Origin: Arthrobacter pascens
GTDB lineage: Bacteria; Actinomycetota; Actinomycetes; Actinomycetales; Micrococcaceae
NCBI RefSeq assembly: GCF_017052465.1
Contig: NZ_JAFHKT010000150.1
Coordinates: 62,001 to 126,000 of the forward strand
DNA length: 64,000 nucleotides
Direction: 5' to 3'
Shown here: positions 52,497-61,948 of the stretch, one piece after another
Numbering within the stretch: the stretch's first letter is position 1
Layout of the letters: every line of letters starts with the position of its first letter
Translations under genes and position numbers: made by a program
The notes under the pieces: model-generated
What the model was told of the DNA's origin: nothing
Databases searched by the model: none
Seen by the model: the letters and a program-made list of their open reading frames with translations, nothing else

Positions 52497-53651
52497 ATGA
52501 CTAGTTCCAGGCCGGGCATGACCCGCATTGAGGCCGGCGACAGCCAGGTGCCCAAGCGGAGGCGTGCCCTGGAGATTGCCCTGGCCCTTGGCTTGGTCCT
52601 GCTGATCAGCGTGGGCGCTGTTGTGGCCTCCGCCGTGTCGCGGGATACCAACGCGTCGGCAGCATCCCCTGCCTCCCTTGGCCCTGCCGATGAGTTGAAG
52701 CTGGGCTACTTCGGGAACATCACGCATGCCCCGGCCCTGGTGGGTGTCAACCAGGGCTTCATCGAAAAGAACCTGGGAAACACAAAGCTCACCACTCAGG
52801 TCTTTAACGCCGGACCCGCCGCCATCGAGGCACTGAACGCAGGGGCCATCGACGCGACCTACATCGGTCCCAACCCGGCCATCAACTCGTTCGTCAAGAG
52901 CAAGGGCGAGTCCGTCAGCATCATCGCCGGCGCCGCCTCGGGCGGCGCACAGCTCGTGGTCAAACCCGGCATCAAGAGCGCCGCGGACCTGAAGGGCAAG
53001 ACGCTCGCGTCGCCGCAGCTCGGCGGCACCCAGGACGTGGCGCTGCGCGCCTGGCTCGCCAAGCAGGGTTACAAAACCACTCCAGACGGCGGCGGCGACG
53101 TCGCGATCAACCCCACCGAGAACGCGCAGACGCTGAAGCTGTTCCAGGACGGAAAGCTCGACGGCGCGTGGGTACCGGAGCCGTGGGCATCCCGCCTGGT
53201 GCTCCAAGCCGGTGCGAAGGTGCTGGTGGACGAGAAGGACCTCTGGGACGGCTCCCAGACCGGCAAGCCCGGCGAGTTCCCCACCACCATCCTGATCGTG
53301 AACAAGAAGTTCGCCGCCGAACACCCGCAGACCGTGGAGGGCCTGCTGAAGGGCCACGCGGAATCCGTGCAGTGGCTCAACGACACCCCGGCCGCCGAGA
53401 AGGCCAGCAAGGTCAACGCCGCCCTCAAGAAGGACTCCGGCAAGGCCCTGCAGCAGAACGTCATCGACCGCTCGCTGCAGAACATCACCTTCACCGTGGA
53501 CCCGCTGGCCGGCACCTACAAGAAGCTGCTGCAGGACGGCGTGGATGCCGGAACCACCAAGCAGGCCGACCTTAACGGCATTTTCGACCTCCGTGCCCTC
53601 AACACGGTGACCAAGACAAAGACTTCTGCAGCAGGGCTTGGCCAGGACTAG
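52497..53651 (+). CDS. Sulfonate/taurine/nitrate-type ABC transporter substrate-binding protein
   Basis: Solute receptor of the SsuA/TauA/NrtA family, 384 residues. An N-terminal basic region is followed by one hydrophobic segment (about 24-46), with no lipobox cysteine, so it is either cleaved or stays as a membrane anchor. Family segments are LKLGYFGNITHAPALVG, GPAAIEALNAGAIDATYIG, LVVKPGIKSAADLKGKTLASP and GAWVPEPWASRLV. The start is set by the leaderless promoter; a longer frame begins inside the promoter. Sulfur-assimilation neighbours favour sulfonates. Confidence 0.9.
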   Translation: MTSSRPGMTRIEAGDSQVPKRRRALEIALALGLVLLISVGAVVASAVSRDTNASAASPASLGPADELKLGYFGNITHAPALVGVNQGFIEKNLGNTKLTTQVFNAGPAAIEALNAGAIDATYIGPNPAINSFVKSKGESVSIIAGAASGGAQLVVKPGIKSAADLKGKTLASPQLGGTQDVALRAWLAKQGYKTTPDGGGDVAINPTENAQTLKLFQDGKLDGAWVPEPWASRLVLQAGAKVLVDEKDLWDGSQTGKPGEFPTTILIVNKKFAAEHPQTVEGLLKGHAESVQWLNDTPAAEKASKVNAALKKDSGKALQQNVIDRSLQNITFTVDPLAGTYKKLLQDGVDAGTTKQADLNGIFDLRALNTVTKTKTSAAGLGQD

Positions 53652-53698
53652 CCTCCGCTGCGGCAGCACACCACGCACCACGAACAAAGGACGGGACC

Positions 53699-54413
<715 letters not shown>

Positions 54414-54424
<11 letters not shown>

Positions 54425-55433
54425 GTTCCTGTCTGACTCCGCGCCGGATGCCGCCCCGGCCCCGCAGGTTGACGTCACCGAGCCGCCGTTGGCCGAGCCT
54501 GGCGAGACCAAGGTTTCGACGAGCTCAACGGCCGGGTCCACCAAAATCCACGCCGCCCTGACGCGTTCCTCCACCGGCCACGCCGACCTGCGCGAACTCG
54601 AATCCGGGCTGGACTCGCTGCAGTCGGACGCTGTCCGCAAGGCCAGGATCGACTGGAGCCGGGTCCTGCTTCCTGTGGCGGCACTCGTGGTGCTTGTCCT
54701 TATCTGGCAGTTCTATGTTTCGCTCGGCTTCAAGCGCCGCGACCAGGTGCCTGGACCGCTGGACGTGCTGGGGCAATTCGGCACCCTGTGGGCTGACGGT
54801 TCGCTGCAAGAAGCTGTGTGGACATCGCTGCAGCGCGGACTCATGGGCTTCCTGATCAGTGTTGTCATCGCGACGCCGATCGGCCTGCTGCTGGCCCAGG
54901 TGGCTCCGCTGCGCCGGGCGTTCGGTCCGCTGATCTCCGGGCTGCAGGTCCTGCCCTCCGTGGCCTGGGTTCCCGCGGCCATTATCTGGTTCGGCCTCAC
55001 CGACGCCACGGTCTACTTCGTGGTCTTCATGGGGGCCATCCCGTCCATCATCAACGGTTTGATCTCAGGCGTGGACCAGATCCCGCCGCAGTACCGCAGG
55101 GTGGGCACTGTGCTGGGTGCCTCCCGGCTGGAGATGGCCATTCAGATCATTCTTCCCGCGGCCCTTCCCGGCTACCTCGGAGGCCTCAAGCAAGGCTGGG
55201 CGTTCTCCTGGCGGTCGCTCATGGCCGCGGAAATCATCGCGGTGGGCGGCACCATCGGCTTCGGACTTGGCTCCATGCTGAACCAGGGCCGCGACCTCGC
55301 CGACATGACCATCGTGATGTCCGCGATCCTGCTCATCCTCGCCGTGGGCATCCTCATCGAGCTGCTCGTCTTCGGCCCGGTGGAGAAGCGCCTGCTCCAG
55401 CGCCGCGGCCTGCTTGCCGGCAGCACCCGCTAA
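54414..55433 (+). CDS. Sulfonate/taurine-type ABC transporter permease with REP insertion
   Basis: Membrane subunit of 339 residues. The core (about 80-335) has six helices and the EAA loop YRRVGTVLGASRLEMAIQIILPA. The first 80 residues are an unusual hydrophilic extension; part of it (GETKVSTSSTAG, about 30-41) is encoded by a head-to-head REP-like palindrome at 54491-54533. Most SsuC/TauC proteins are near 260 residues, so this extension is extra. The gene ends 19 nt before a strong terminator. Confidence 0.91.
54491..54533. repeat. REP-like palindrome inside the permease gene
   Basis: GGCCGAGCCTGGCGAGACC and GGTTTCGACGAGCTCAACGG are diverged halves of the same REP sequence in opposite orientation, together an imperfect 43-nt palindrome read in frame. 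Confidence 0.65.
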
Positions 55434-55452
55434 GCACCTCCTTCCAACCCAA

Positions 55453-55495
55453 AGCAGAAAGCCCGACGGCGATGATCGCCGTCGGGCTTTCTGCT
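55453..55495 (+). terminator. Intrinsic terminator after the sulfonate ABC operon
   Basis: AGCAGAAAGCCCGACGGCGA (55453-55472) pairs perfectly with 55476-55495 around TGA. The descending arm includes GGGCTTTCTGCT, a typical terminator end. Confidence 0.9.
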
Positions 55496-55580
55496 GTCCG
55501 GGCGCCGGTGACAGGGCCCCACCAGCGGGTTCCTAATGTGACGCAGCGTTACCTTGCGTGAACTGGTGTTTCCGCCGCCG

Positions 55581-55610
55581 TTGTTGGTGAATGTGACGCG
55601 GCCCTACCGT
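55581..55610 (+). promoter_or_regulatory. Leaderless promoter of the siroheme synthase gene
   Basis: TTGTTG (55581-55586), 18-nt spacer, TACCGT (55605-55610), then 6 nt to the ATG. TGTGACG occurs at 55592 within the spacer and again upstream at about 55534, followed by CAGCGTTAC to form an imperfect palindrome. Confidence 0.6.
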
Positions 55611-55616
55611 TGATTT

Positions 55617-56882
55617 ATGGCAATTCAGGACATCTACCCGACGGCACTGCGCCTCCTCGGCCGACCCGTGCTCGTGGTGGGCGGCGGGCCCGTGGCTGCA
55701 CGCCGCGCGAAGGGCCTGCTCGACGCCGGAGCCCGCGTCACCGTGGTCGCCCCCGTTGCCTCCGCCGCGCTCCGTGAGCTCGCCGACGCCGGCCTGCTCA
55801 CCTGGGAGCCGCGCGCTTATTCTTCGTCCGACGTCGACGGCGTCTGGTTCGTGCAGACGGCCACCGGCGATTCCGCCGTGGATGCCCAGGTGTCGGCCGA
55901 CGCCGAAGCGCAGCGCATCTGGTGCGTCAACGCCTCCGACCACGAAGCCTCCGCCGCCTGGACCCCTGCCGTTGCCGTGGTTGACGACGTCAAGATCGCC
56001 GTCAACGCCGGGGGAGACCCGCGCCGTGCCATGGCCCTGCGCGACGCCGTCGCTACCGCCCTCGAATCCGGCGACCTGCCGCTGCGCCGCCGCCGTGCCC
56101 ACCGGGGCTCCGTGGCCCTCGTGGGAGGCGGCCCCGGCGACACCGGCCTCATCACCGTCCGCGGCCGCCGGCTCCTCGGCCAGGCCGACGTCGTGGTCGC
56201 CGACCGCCTAGGCCCGCGTGAACTGCTCAACGAACTGGCCCCCGACGTCCGCGTCATCGAGGTGGGCAAGACCCCCGGAAACCACCCGGTGCCGCAGGCC
56301 GAGATCAACCGGATCCTCGTCGACGAAGCCCTGGCCGGCCACCGCGTGGTGCGCCTCAAGGGCGGCGACCCCTATGTCCTGGGCCGCGGCGGCGAGGAAG
56401 CAGAATTCTGCCGCCGGTACGGCGTCGAGGTTGAAGTAGTCTCCGGGGTGACGTCGGCCATCTCCGTGCCCGCCGCCGCCGGCATCCCCGTGACGCACCG
56501 CGGCCTCGCCAAGGGCTTCAGCGTTGTTACCGGACACGAGGAACTTTCCGAGGTGCCGGCCCGCTCCGACCACACCGTAGTGCTCCTGATGGGAGTAGGC
56601 CAGCTGCGCGAGTCGGCGTCCGCCCTCGGCAAAGCCGGCCTGCCCGGCGACACCCCGGTTGGTATTGTGGAGAACGGCTACCTGCCGAACCAGCGCGTGA
56701 CGATTGGCACCCTCGCAACCATCGCCGACCAGGCCGAGGCCGCCGGCGTCGCGAATCCTGCCGTGATCGTCATTGGTGACGTTGTCCGCGTAAGCCCCTT
56801 CGCGCCGTCGCACTTCAAGACCGCTGACTACAGCACCACCAGCCCGAACAAGCCCCGCACCACCCGCGTTCTCACCCCCTGA
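55617..56882 (+). CDS. CysG-like siroheme synthase: precorrin-2 dehydrogenase + uroporphyrinogen-III methyltransferase
   Basis: Bifunctional enzyme of 421 residues supplying sirohydrochlorin for siroheme. The N-terminal part (about 1-155) has the NAD-binding motif VLVVGGGPVAARRAKGLLDA and WCVNASDHEASAAW of precorrin-2 dehydrogenase. The C-terminal SUMT domain (about 163-405) has VALVGGGPGDTGLITVRG, VVRLKGGDPYVLGRGGEEAEF and SVVTGHE. It is slightly shorter than the 457-residue E. coli CysG; chelation can be done by the CbiX-type protein at 43939. The start is fixed by the leaderless promoter. Confidence 0.93.
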   Translation: MAIQDIYPTALRLLGRPVLVVGGGPVAARRAKGLLDAGARVTVVAPVASAALRELADAGLLTWEPRAYSSSDVDGVWFVQTATGDSAVDAQVSADAEAQRIWCVNASDHEASAAWTPAVAVVDDVKIAVNAGGDPRRAMALRDAVATALESGDLPLRRRRAHRGSVALVGGGPGDTGLITVRGRRLLGQADVVVADRLGPRELLNELAPDVRVIEVGKTPGNHPVPQAEINRILVDEALAGHRVVRLKGGDPYVLGRGGEEAEFCRRYGVEVEVVSGVTSAISVPAAAGIPVTHRGLAKGFSVVTGHEELSEVPARSDHTVVLLMGVGQLRESASALGKAGLPGDTPVGIVENGYLPNQRVTIGTLATIADQAEAAGVANPAVIVIGDVVRVSPFAPSHFKTADYSTTSPNKPRTTRVLTP

Positions 56883-56945
56883 AACCCATCGACTGTTCCG
56901 TAACGGCCTTTATGAAGCCTCACAAGGACCATTACGGAGCAACCG

Positions 56946-58436
56946 ATGCAGAAGAAAAGGAACACAGCCGTGTCAACCAGCACCACCGTAGGATCCGCTG
57001 CCCGCCCGTTGCGTGTGGCCGTCATCGGCTCCGGCCCGGCCGGCGTCTACGCCGCGGACATCCTCACCAAGAGCGAGGCCGTCAAGAGCGGCGAGCTGAC
57101 CGTGAGCATCGACCTCTTTGACCGCTACCCGGCGCCCTACGGCCTGATCCGCTACGGCGTTGCCCCGGACCACCCGCGCATCAAGGGCATCGTCAACGCC
57201 CTGCACAAGGTCCTGGACCGCGGCGACATCAGGTTCTTCGGCAACGTTGACTACGGCACGGACCTGTCCATCGAGGACCTCCGCACCCACTATGACGCCA
57301 TCATCTTCGCCACCGGCGCCATCAAGGACGCGGACCTGAACATCCCCGGCATCGAACTCGAGGGCTCCTACGGCGGCGCCGACTTCGTCTCCTGGTACGA
57401 CGGCCACCCGGACGTGTCCCGCGAATGGCCGCTGGACGCCAAGGAAATCGCCGTGATCGGCAACGGCAACGTGGCACTGGACGTGGCGCGCGTCCTGTCC
57501 AAGCACGCCGACGACCTCCTGGTTTCCGAGATCCCGGACAACGTCTACGCCGGCCTGAAGGCATCGCCCGTCACGGACGTCCACGTCTTCGGCCGCCGCG
57601 GCCCGGCCCAGGTCAAGTTCACCCCGCTGGAGCTGCGCGAGCTGTCCCACTCCAAGGACGTGGACATCATCCTGTACCCGGAGGACTTCGAGTTCGACGA
57701 GGAATCCGACCGCCAGATCCAGAGCAACAACCAGACCAAGACCATGGTTGGCACGCTCACCAACTGGATCGCCGAGCAGCCCGAGGACGTCTCCGAGCTC
57801 AAGGCCTCCCGCCGCCTGCACCTGCACTTCCTGCACAGCCCGGTGGAAATTTACGACGACGCCGAGAACCCCGGGCGCGTCAGCGGCATCAAGTTTGAAC
57901 GCACCGAACTGGACGGCACGGGCAACGCCCGCGGCACCGGCGAGTACATCGACTACCCGGTGCAGGCCGTCTACCGCGCGATCGGCTACTTCGGTTCCGC
58001 CCTGCCGGAGATCGAGTTCGACCACAAGAAGGGCGTCGTCCCGAACGCCGGGGGCCGTGTCCTGGACGCGTCCGGCGAGCACGTGCCGGGCATCTACGCC
58101 ACCGGCTGGATCAAGCGCGGCCCCGTCGGCCTGATCGGCCACACCAAGGGCGATGCGCTCGAGACCGTAACCTACCTGCTGGAAGACCGCGAGAACCTGC
58201 CGGTTGCCGAGGCACCTGCCGCCAGCGCCGTCGTCGACCTCCTGGAAAGCCGCGGCGTGGAGTACACCAGCTGGGAAGGCTGGCTGGCCCTGGATGCCCA
58301 CGAACTCGCCCTGGGCGCCGAAGCCACCGCGGCCGGCGGATCGCACGGCGTCGAGGTCAAGCGCGAGCGCATCAAGGTGGTGCCGCGCGAGGACATGGTT
58401 GCCATCTCCCGCGACGGAGTTGCCGCCAGCGTCTAG
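56946..58436 (+). CDS. fprA: Ferredoxin/flavodoxin-NADP+ reductase, FprA type
   Basis: FAD-dependent NADPH oxidoreductase (adrenodoxin-reductase-like), 496 residues. FAD motif VAVIGSGPAGVYAADIL (about 24-40), FDRYPAPYGLIRYGVAPDHP, NADP motif IGNGNVALDVARVLS, and the C-terminal YATGWIKRGPVGLIGHTKGDA are all characteristic. It can reduce the ferredoxin that feeds sulfite reductase. A C-terminal extension of about 70 residues follows. ATG 56946 has GGAG six bases upstream; a GTG at 56970 is an alternative. TCCGTAA/TTACGGA arms just upstream form a small inverted repeat. Confidence 0.93.
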   Translation: MQKKRNTAVSTSTTVGSAARPLRVAVIGSGPAGVYAADILTKSEAVKSGELTVSIDLFDRYPAPYGLIRYGVAPDHPRIKGIVNALHKVLDRGDIRFFGNVDYGTDLSIEDLRTHYDAIIFATGAIKDADLNIPGIELEGSYGGADFVSWYDGHPDVSREWPLDAKEIAVIGNGNVALDVARVLSKHADDLLVSEIPDNVYAGLKASPVTDVHVFGRRGPAQVKFTPLELRELSHSKDVDIILYPEDFEFDEESDRQIQSNNQTKTMVGTLTNWIAEQPEDVSELKASRRLHLHFLHSPVEIYDDAENPGRVSGIKFERTELDGTGNARGTGEYIDYPVQAVYRAIGYFGSALPEIEFDHKKGVVPNAGGRVLDASGEHVPGIYATGWIKRGPVGLIGHTKGDALETVTYLLEDRENLPVAEAPAASAVVDLLESRGVEYTSWEGWLALDAHELALGAEATAAGGSHGVEVKRERIKVVPREDMVAISRDGVAASV

Positions 58437-58446
58437 TTCCTTCACC

Positions 58447-58511
58447 AGCGCGAACAGGCAGCTATTGACCGCAAACCCCGTGTTTGACGTCAATAGCTGC
58501 CTGTTCGCGCT
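58447..58511. repeat. Perfect 23-bp-arm inverted repeat between convergent genes
   Basis: AGCGCGAACAGGCAGCTATT then GAC (58447-58469) pairs exactly with 58489-58511 around a 19-nt loop. It separates fprA from the SRPBCC coding region on the other strand. It may act as a bidirectional terminator but has no U-run. Confidence 0.9.
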
Positions 58512-58517
58512 TGGGCG

Positions 58518-58958
58518 TTAGCGGCCTGCGCCCCCGGCGGCCATGAGTTCGAGCCGCTTCAGGGTTTCGCGGTTGCGCACCGTGATGAGCGGATCCCTCA
58601 GCACTTTGGGAACCGCCAGGCCGGGGCCGCGGACCGCGTCTTCGGCCATCGTGACCCGGCACTGGGTGCCCATGTCCTCCAGCGTGATCAGCACCTTGGC
58701 CTCGCCCATGGGCCAGCCGCGGGCGATCAGTTCCAGCGACTTGCCCGGCTCAACGGCAGTGACTCTGGTGCTGTCATCGATCACCAGCGGCCACGCGCCC
58801 ACGGAATGGTGGAGCCGCGAGCCGACCTCCGGCCAGTGGGCGTCGACGGCGCGGATCCTCGAGGCGCCGACCACCCACCCGGAGTAGAGCCAGCCATCGG
58901 CGATCACCCTCCAGACGTCTGCTGCGGGGGAGTTATAGACCTGGGTGACGGTGGCCAT
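58518..58958 (-). CDS. SRPBCC-family protein, alternative separate translation
   Basis: A 146-residue SRPBCC (polyketide cyclase/START-like) protein if translated from the ATG at 58958, which has GAGAGGAAA five bases upstream. Segments VYNSPAADVWRVIADGW, VGSRLHHSVGAWPLVIDD and ELIARGWPMGEAKVLITLE fit a hydrophobic-cavity ligand-binding fold. It is in frame with the catalase-like sequence upstream and no stop separates them; the ribosome binding site suggests it is also made on its own. Ligand unknown. Confidence 0.62.
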   Translation of the reverse strand: MATVTQVYNSPAADVWRVIADGWLYSGWVVGASRIRAVDAHWPEVGSRLHHSVGAWPLVIDDSTRVTAVEPGKSLELIARGWPMGEAKVLITLEDMGTQCRVTMAEDAVRGPGLAVPKVLRDPLITVRNRETLKRLELMAAGGAGR

Positions 58959-59909
58959 CGGTTTCCTCTCGTGCTGGTGCGGGGCGGGATGCTGAAGCGT
59001 GGAGTTCTGGTCAGCCCGCCGCCGGCCGGACTGGCGCGGTGTCAGAAGCCGGGGCGTCAGAACCCTGGGCCTGAGAACGCTGGGTATCCTGGCAGCCGGA
59101 CTCTGCGGCGCCGGATTCTGCGGCTCCGGACCCCGGGCCGTGCGGTACGAGTGCTCCCGGAGGCGCCGCGCCCAGGCGTAGGTGCCGGCACCCTGCAACG
59201 GGTGTTGGAGCGGGTCGAAGCGGGCGGGAGTGTCCTCCTGGTCCGGATCCGCCCTGAGTGTCAGCGTGCCGGCATGGACCCAGCGGCCCGCGGGCGTGGC
59301 GAAGGACAGAGCGAGGACCCACCGACCCTCGGCCAGGGCATCCCTGAAGCCGCCGCCGGTCTCGGCGCGGCCGGTGGCCCGGGGCGGCAGCGAAAAGGTC
59401 CGCAGGCCCAACAACACCGGCCCGTCTGCTCCCCGGTACGGCATAAGTGTGCTGAACCGGGCGGCGCCGACGTCCAGCCTCGGAAGCAGCAGGAACCGCG
59501 CGGGAAAACCCCAGCCGGTGGTCGCGAGCAGGACGTCCGCCGCGCCCGGACCGGCGCCAATGCGGAGGGCGAGGCCCAGGATGTCGGGGAGAGCATCCGG
59601 AAGACCTACAGAGCGGGAGAACCGGGCCCGCACCTGGTCGGTGCCGGGAGCGTCGAGCCAGCTGATACCGCTGCGTCCGCCGGGCATGCTGCCGGGCGCC
59701 CCCGCGGGCATGCCGGCGGGCATGCTGCCGGCCGGGCCATCCTGAAGGCCGTGCCTGGTCAGCTCGCCGACGAGGCTGATGCCCCGCGGATGAATCGGCC
59801 GGTCCGGACGGAGGGCCTTGATGGCCTTGAAGACGGCGGCGAACGCCCGGCCGGCCAGTTCGCTTCCTTGGCCGGCCAGCGCGGCCCCTTCACGTGCTTC
59901 GTGCGTCAT
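58518..59909 (-). CDS. Catalase-like domain fused in frame to an SRPBCC domain
   Basis: One open frame of 463 residues from the ATG at 59909, which follows GAGGAAGGG by 5-8 nt. The first part (about 10-260) resembles actinobacterial proteins annotated as phosphodiesterase or catalase-related: RPIHPRGISLVGELTRHG, VRARFSRSVGLPDALPDILG and ARFSTLMPYR. Between them lie methionine/proline repeats (SMPAGMPAGAPGSMPGG). A low-complexity proline/arginine linker (about 265-315) leads into an SRPBCC lipid-binding domain (about 318-463). Because the second domain has its own good start, the join may be a lost stop codon rather than a true fusion. Confidence 0.65.
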   Translation of the reverse strand: MTHEAREGAALAGQGSELAGRAFAAVFKAIKALRPDRPIHPRGISLVGELTRHGLQDGPAGSMPAGMPAGAPGSMPGGRSGISWLDAPGTDQVRARFSRSVGLPDALPDILGLALRIGAGPGAADVLLATTGWGFPARFLLLPRLDVGAARFSTLMPYRGADGPVLLGLRTFSLPPRATGRAETGGGFRDALAEGRWVLALSFATPAGRWVHAGTLTLRADPDQEDTPARFDPLQHPLQGAGTYAWARRLREHSYRTARGPEPQNPAPQSPAARIPSVLRPRVLTPRLLTPRQSGRRRADQNSTLQHPAPHQHERKPMATVTQVYNSPAADVWRVIADGWLYSGWVVGASRIRAVDAHWPEVGSRLHHSVGAWPLVIDDSTRVTAVEPGKSLELIARGWPMGEAKVLITLEDMGTQCRVTMAEDAVRGPGLAVPKVLRDPLITVRNRETLKRLELMAAGGAGR

Positions 59910-59987
59910 ATGTGCCCTTCCTCGTTGCTTCACGTCCGGGGCTGTGACTTCCACCCGGTGACTTGTACCGGGCCGCCTCCAGGCGGG

Positions 59988-60815
59988 TCACATCCGACCA
60001 AACTTTGACCTGACCAAGGCGAAAATGCCGTAGCAAATAAAGCCGGCGCCGATCGCCAGCAGCAGGTAGGGACCATACGGGTGGTCCCGCAGGGCTTTGA
60101 GGCTGCCGTCCAGGCCGGTGGATTCTTCCGGGCTGTGTTTGGCGGCGGCGATGACGAAGAGCAAACCGGCCAGGATCAGTGCGATGCCCTTCGCAACGTG
60201 GCCCGTCACGCCCAGGGAATCAATGAGCATTCCCCTCCGGGTGCCCTCAAAATGGAAAAGTTCCTCCTTGAACCCCCGCCGGACGCCTTTCACGATGAAG
60301 TAGACTCCCACGCCCATGATGGTGAGGCCGAGCGCGCTCAGGACGACCGTGCCCAACGGTGTGGCCAGGAGTGCCGCGCTGACGTCCTTGGTTGACTCGC
60401 CGGAATCGCCGCGCAGGCCCACCGCAAAACCGCCGAAGCTCAACCCGACGCTGCCATAGGCGACGGCCAAGAACCCGGAGGATATGTGTTTGCCGATTCT
60501 CTCCTTCGTCGGCAAATGGCGGGCACGGAGCGTGGCCTCGCTCAACTGCCAGAGGGCGAGGCCACAGCATGCGATCATTCCCGCCCACATGACGGCGGGT
60601 CCCCACGGATTGGCGGCCAGTTGCTCGATTGCCCCGGTGGCCTCGGCCTGGCCCGGAGCGCCCAGTGCCAGCGCGATGGCGATGGCGCCGACCACGATGT
60701 GGAGCAGCGCCATAACGGCAAACCCTGAACGCGCGACGACGTCCAGCGCCTTGGTGTTCGACGCCGCCTCAGCGGCGTCGGCCGCTTCGTCGATCGGGCT
60801 CGCCTTGTCCGTCAT
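59988..60815 (-). CDS. DUF1206 membrane protein
   Basis: A 275-residue protein with about six helices in three repeated pairs (VARSGFAVMALLHIVVGAIA; ISSGFLAVAYGSVGLSFGGF; SLGVTGHVAKGIALILAGLL), the pattern of DUF1206. Function unknown. It starts 7 nt after the stop of the small upstream gene and is probably co-transcribed with it. Confidence 0.85.
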   Translation of the reverse strand: MTDKASPIDEAADAAEAASNTKALDVVARSGFAVMALLHIVVGAIAIALALGAPGQAEATGAIEQLAANPWGPAVMWAGMIACCGLALWQLSEATLRARHLPTKERIGKHISSGFLAVAYGSVGLSFGGFAVGLRGDSGESTKDVSAALLATPLGTVVLSALGLTIMGVGVYFIVKGVRRGFKEELFHFEGTRRGMLIDSLGVTGHVAKGIALILAGLLFVIAAAKHSPEESTGLDGSLKALRDHPYGPYLLLAIGAGFICYGIFALVRSKFGRM

Positions 60816-60822
60816 GGCTTCG

Positions 60823-61113
60823 CTAGCCGTTCATGGGTCCTTCGGCATGGACCCTGTCGGCTCCTTCGCCGGTCAGTTTCACGGTGCAACGGACCACGAG
60901 CGTGTCCGGCGCGGTGTCGAGCTCCACGAGCGTGTCACCGGCTCTGAGCACCGCGTAGCCCTCCGACCCGGGCTCGACGCCAAAGCCTCTCGCCGCGGCG
61001 GCCTGCCGGGCATTTTCCAGCGCTTCCTGCCGGAGCTCCTCCACGTATTTCTCGTCGTCCTCGCGGGCGGAGTCGCCAAAGGCCCAGCCGAACAGTGTTC
61101 CCGTTGCTTCCAT
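60823..61113 (-). CDS. Small soluble protein of unknown function
   Basis: A 96-residue protein not recognised. It has an acidic helical first half (EDDEKYVEELRQEALENARQ) and a beta-rich second half (YAVLRAGDTLVELDTAPDTL). The ATG at 61113 has no Shine-Dalgarno; TAAAAT ends 7 nt upstream on the minus strand, so the mRNA may be leaderless. It is followed closely by the DUF1206 gene. Confidence 0.65.
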   Translation of the reverse strand: MEATGTLFGWAFGDSAREDDEKYVEELRQEALENARQAAAARGFGVEPGSEGYAVLRAGDTLVELDTAPDTLVVRCTVKLTGEGADRVHAEGPMNG

Positions 61114-61284
61114 GGCGTTGATTTTACGCGCAGAGGCGGTGCTATTACGGGCTTCCGTAACATTAGTAAGTGTGCTTACCATATGCACACCATGACTTTG
61201 GTGTGGCTGCTGTCCGCGGGCAATCCCGAAGGCGGCGTGGAAGCCATCGTTCCCCGATCTGACCTCTACGTAAGGAAGCACATC
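61114..61284. promoter_or_regulatory. Divergent promoter region with two small palindromes
   Basis: TTACGG-GCTT-CCGTAA (about 61146) and GTAAG-TGTG-CTTAC (about 61167) lie between the divergent genes. A TAGTAAG string inside the second recurs upstream of the AI-2E family gene near 63198, so one regulator could serve both. Confidence 0.4.
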
Positions 61285-61824
61285 ATGGCAGGAAATCTAC
61301 TGGCACGCTCCGTTCACGACCTGACGGCGGCGGCCTGGTTCGGCGGTTCGCTCATGGGCGCCATTGGCCTGAACGGAGCCGCCGCGGAAGCCAAGGACCC
61401 CGCGGAGCGCACCCGGCTCTCAAGCGTGGGCTGGATGAAGTGGGCGCCCATTCAGACGGCGGCCTTCGCCACCCACCTCGTGGCGGACCTGGCCATCGCC
61501 TGGGAGAACAGGGAGCGGATCGCCAAGCAGGACGGCGTGGGTGCTGACACCCTCTACAAGACGGCAGCAACCCTGGCGGGCGCCGCCGTCACGTTGTATG
61601 CAGGGATCCTGGGGAAGAAGGTCGAGAAGCTGGCGGACGAGGGTGCGGAAGGCGCCACCGAGCCGCAGCCCGGAGCGTCGGACCAACTGCAGGCCGCGCA
61701 GAAGCAGCTCAAGGTGCTGCAGTGGGCCATCCCCGCATTCGCGGCCTCGGTCATCGTGCTCGGAGCCAAGCACGGCGAGATGCAGCGGCCCAAGAATGTC
61801 TTCAAGGGCCTCCGCGACCGCTAA
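61285..61824 (+). CDS. Membrane protein of unknown function
   Basis: A 179-residue protein with about three or four hydrophobic segments (LTAAAWFGGSLMGAIGL; IQTAAFATHLVADLAIAW; TAATLAGAAVTLYAGILG; AIPAFAASVIVLGAKHG) and a charged loop in the middle of the C-terminal half. No family recognised. AAGGA lies nine bases before the ATG at 61285; the frame is open far upstream, but that part is antisense to the DUF1206 gene. A strong terminator follows. Confidence 0.72.
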   Translation: MAGNLLARSVHDLTAAAWFGGSLMGAIGLNGAAAEAKDPAERTRLSSVGWMKWAPIQTAAFATHLVADLAIAWENRERIAKQDGVGADTLYKTAATLAGAAVTLYAGILGKKVEKLADEGAEGATEPQPGASDQLQAAQKQLKVLQWAIPAFAASVIVLGAKHGEMQRPKNVFKGLRDR

Positions 61825-61871
61825 CGCCGGCGATCAGCACCAGAACCTTGGCTGGCTGACGAAGGGAACGT

Positions 61872-61915
61872 CGACGGCGGCCGGTTCCCCCCGCGAGGGG
61901 AGCCGGCCGCCGTCG
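61872..61915. terminator. Bidirectional terminator
   Basis: Arms of 19 nt, CGACGGCGGCCGGTTCCCC and GGGGAGCCGGCCGCCGTCG, pair with a single G-T mismatch around a 6-nt loop between two convergent genes. Confidence 0.75.
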
Positions 61916-61948
61916 TCGTGTGCGCCGCGTGAGCGGTGGCGAAAGCCG

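Noticed and set aside
55453..55495. Long palindrome as a novel element
   Set aside because: It has ordinary terminator form with GGGCTTTCTGCT after a GC stem at an operon end.
60484..61824. 446-codon frame as one long membrane protein
   Set aside because: The part before 61285 is antisense to the DUF1206 and small upstream genes; a ribosome binding site precedes 61285.
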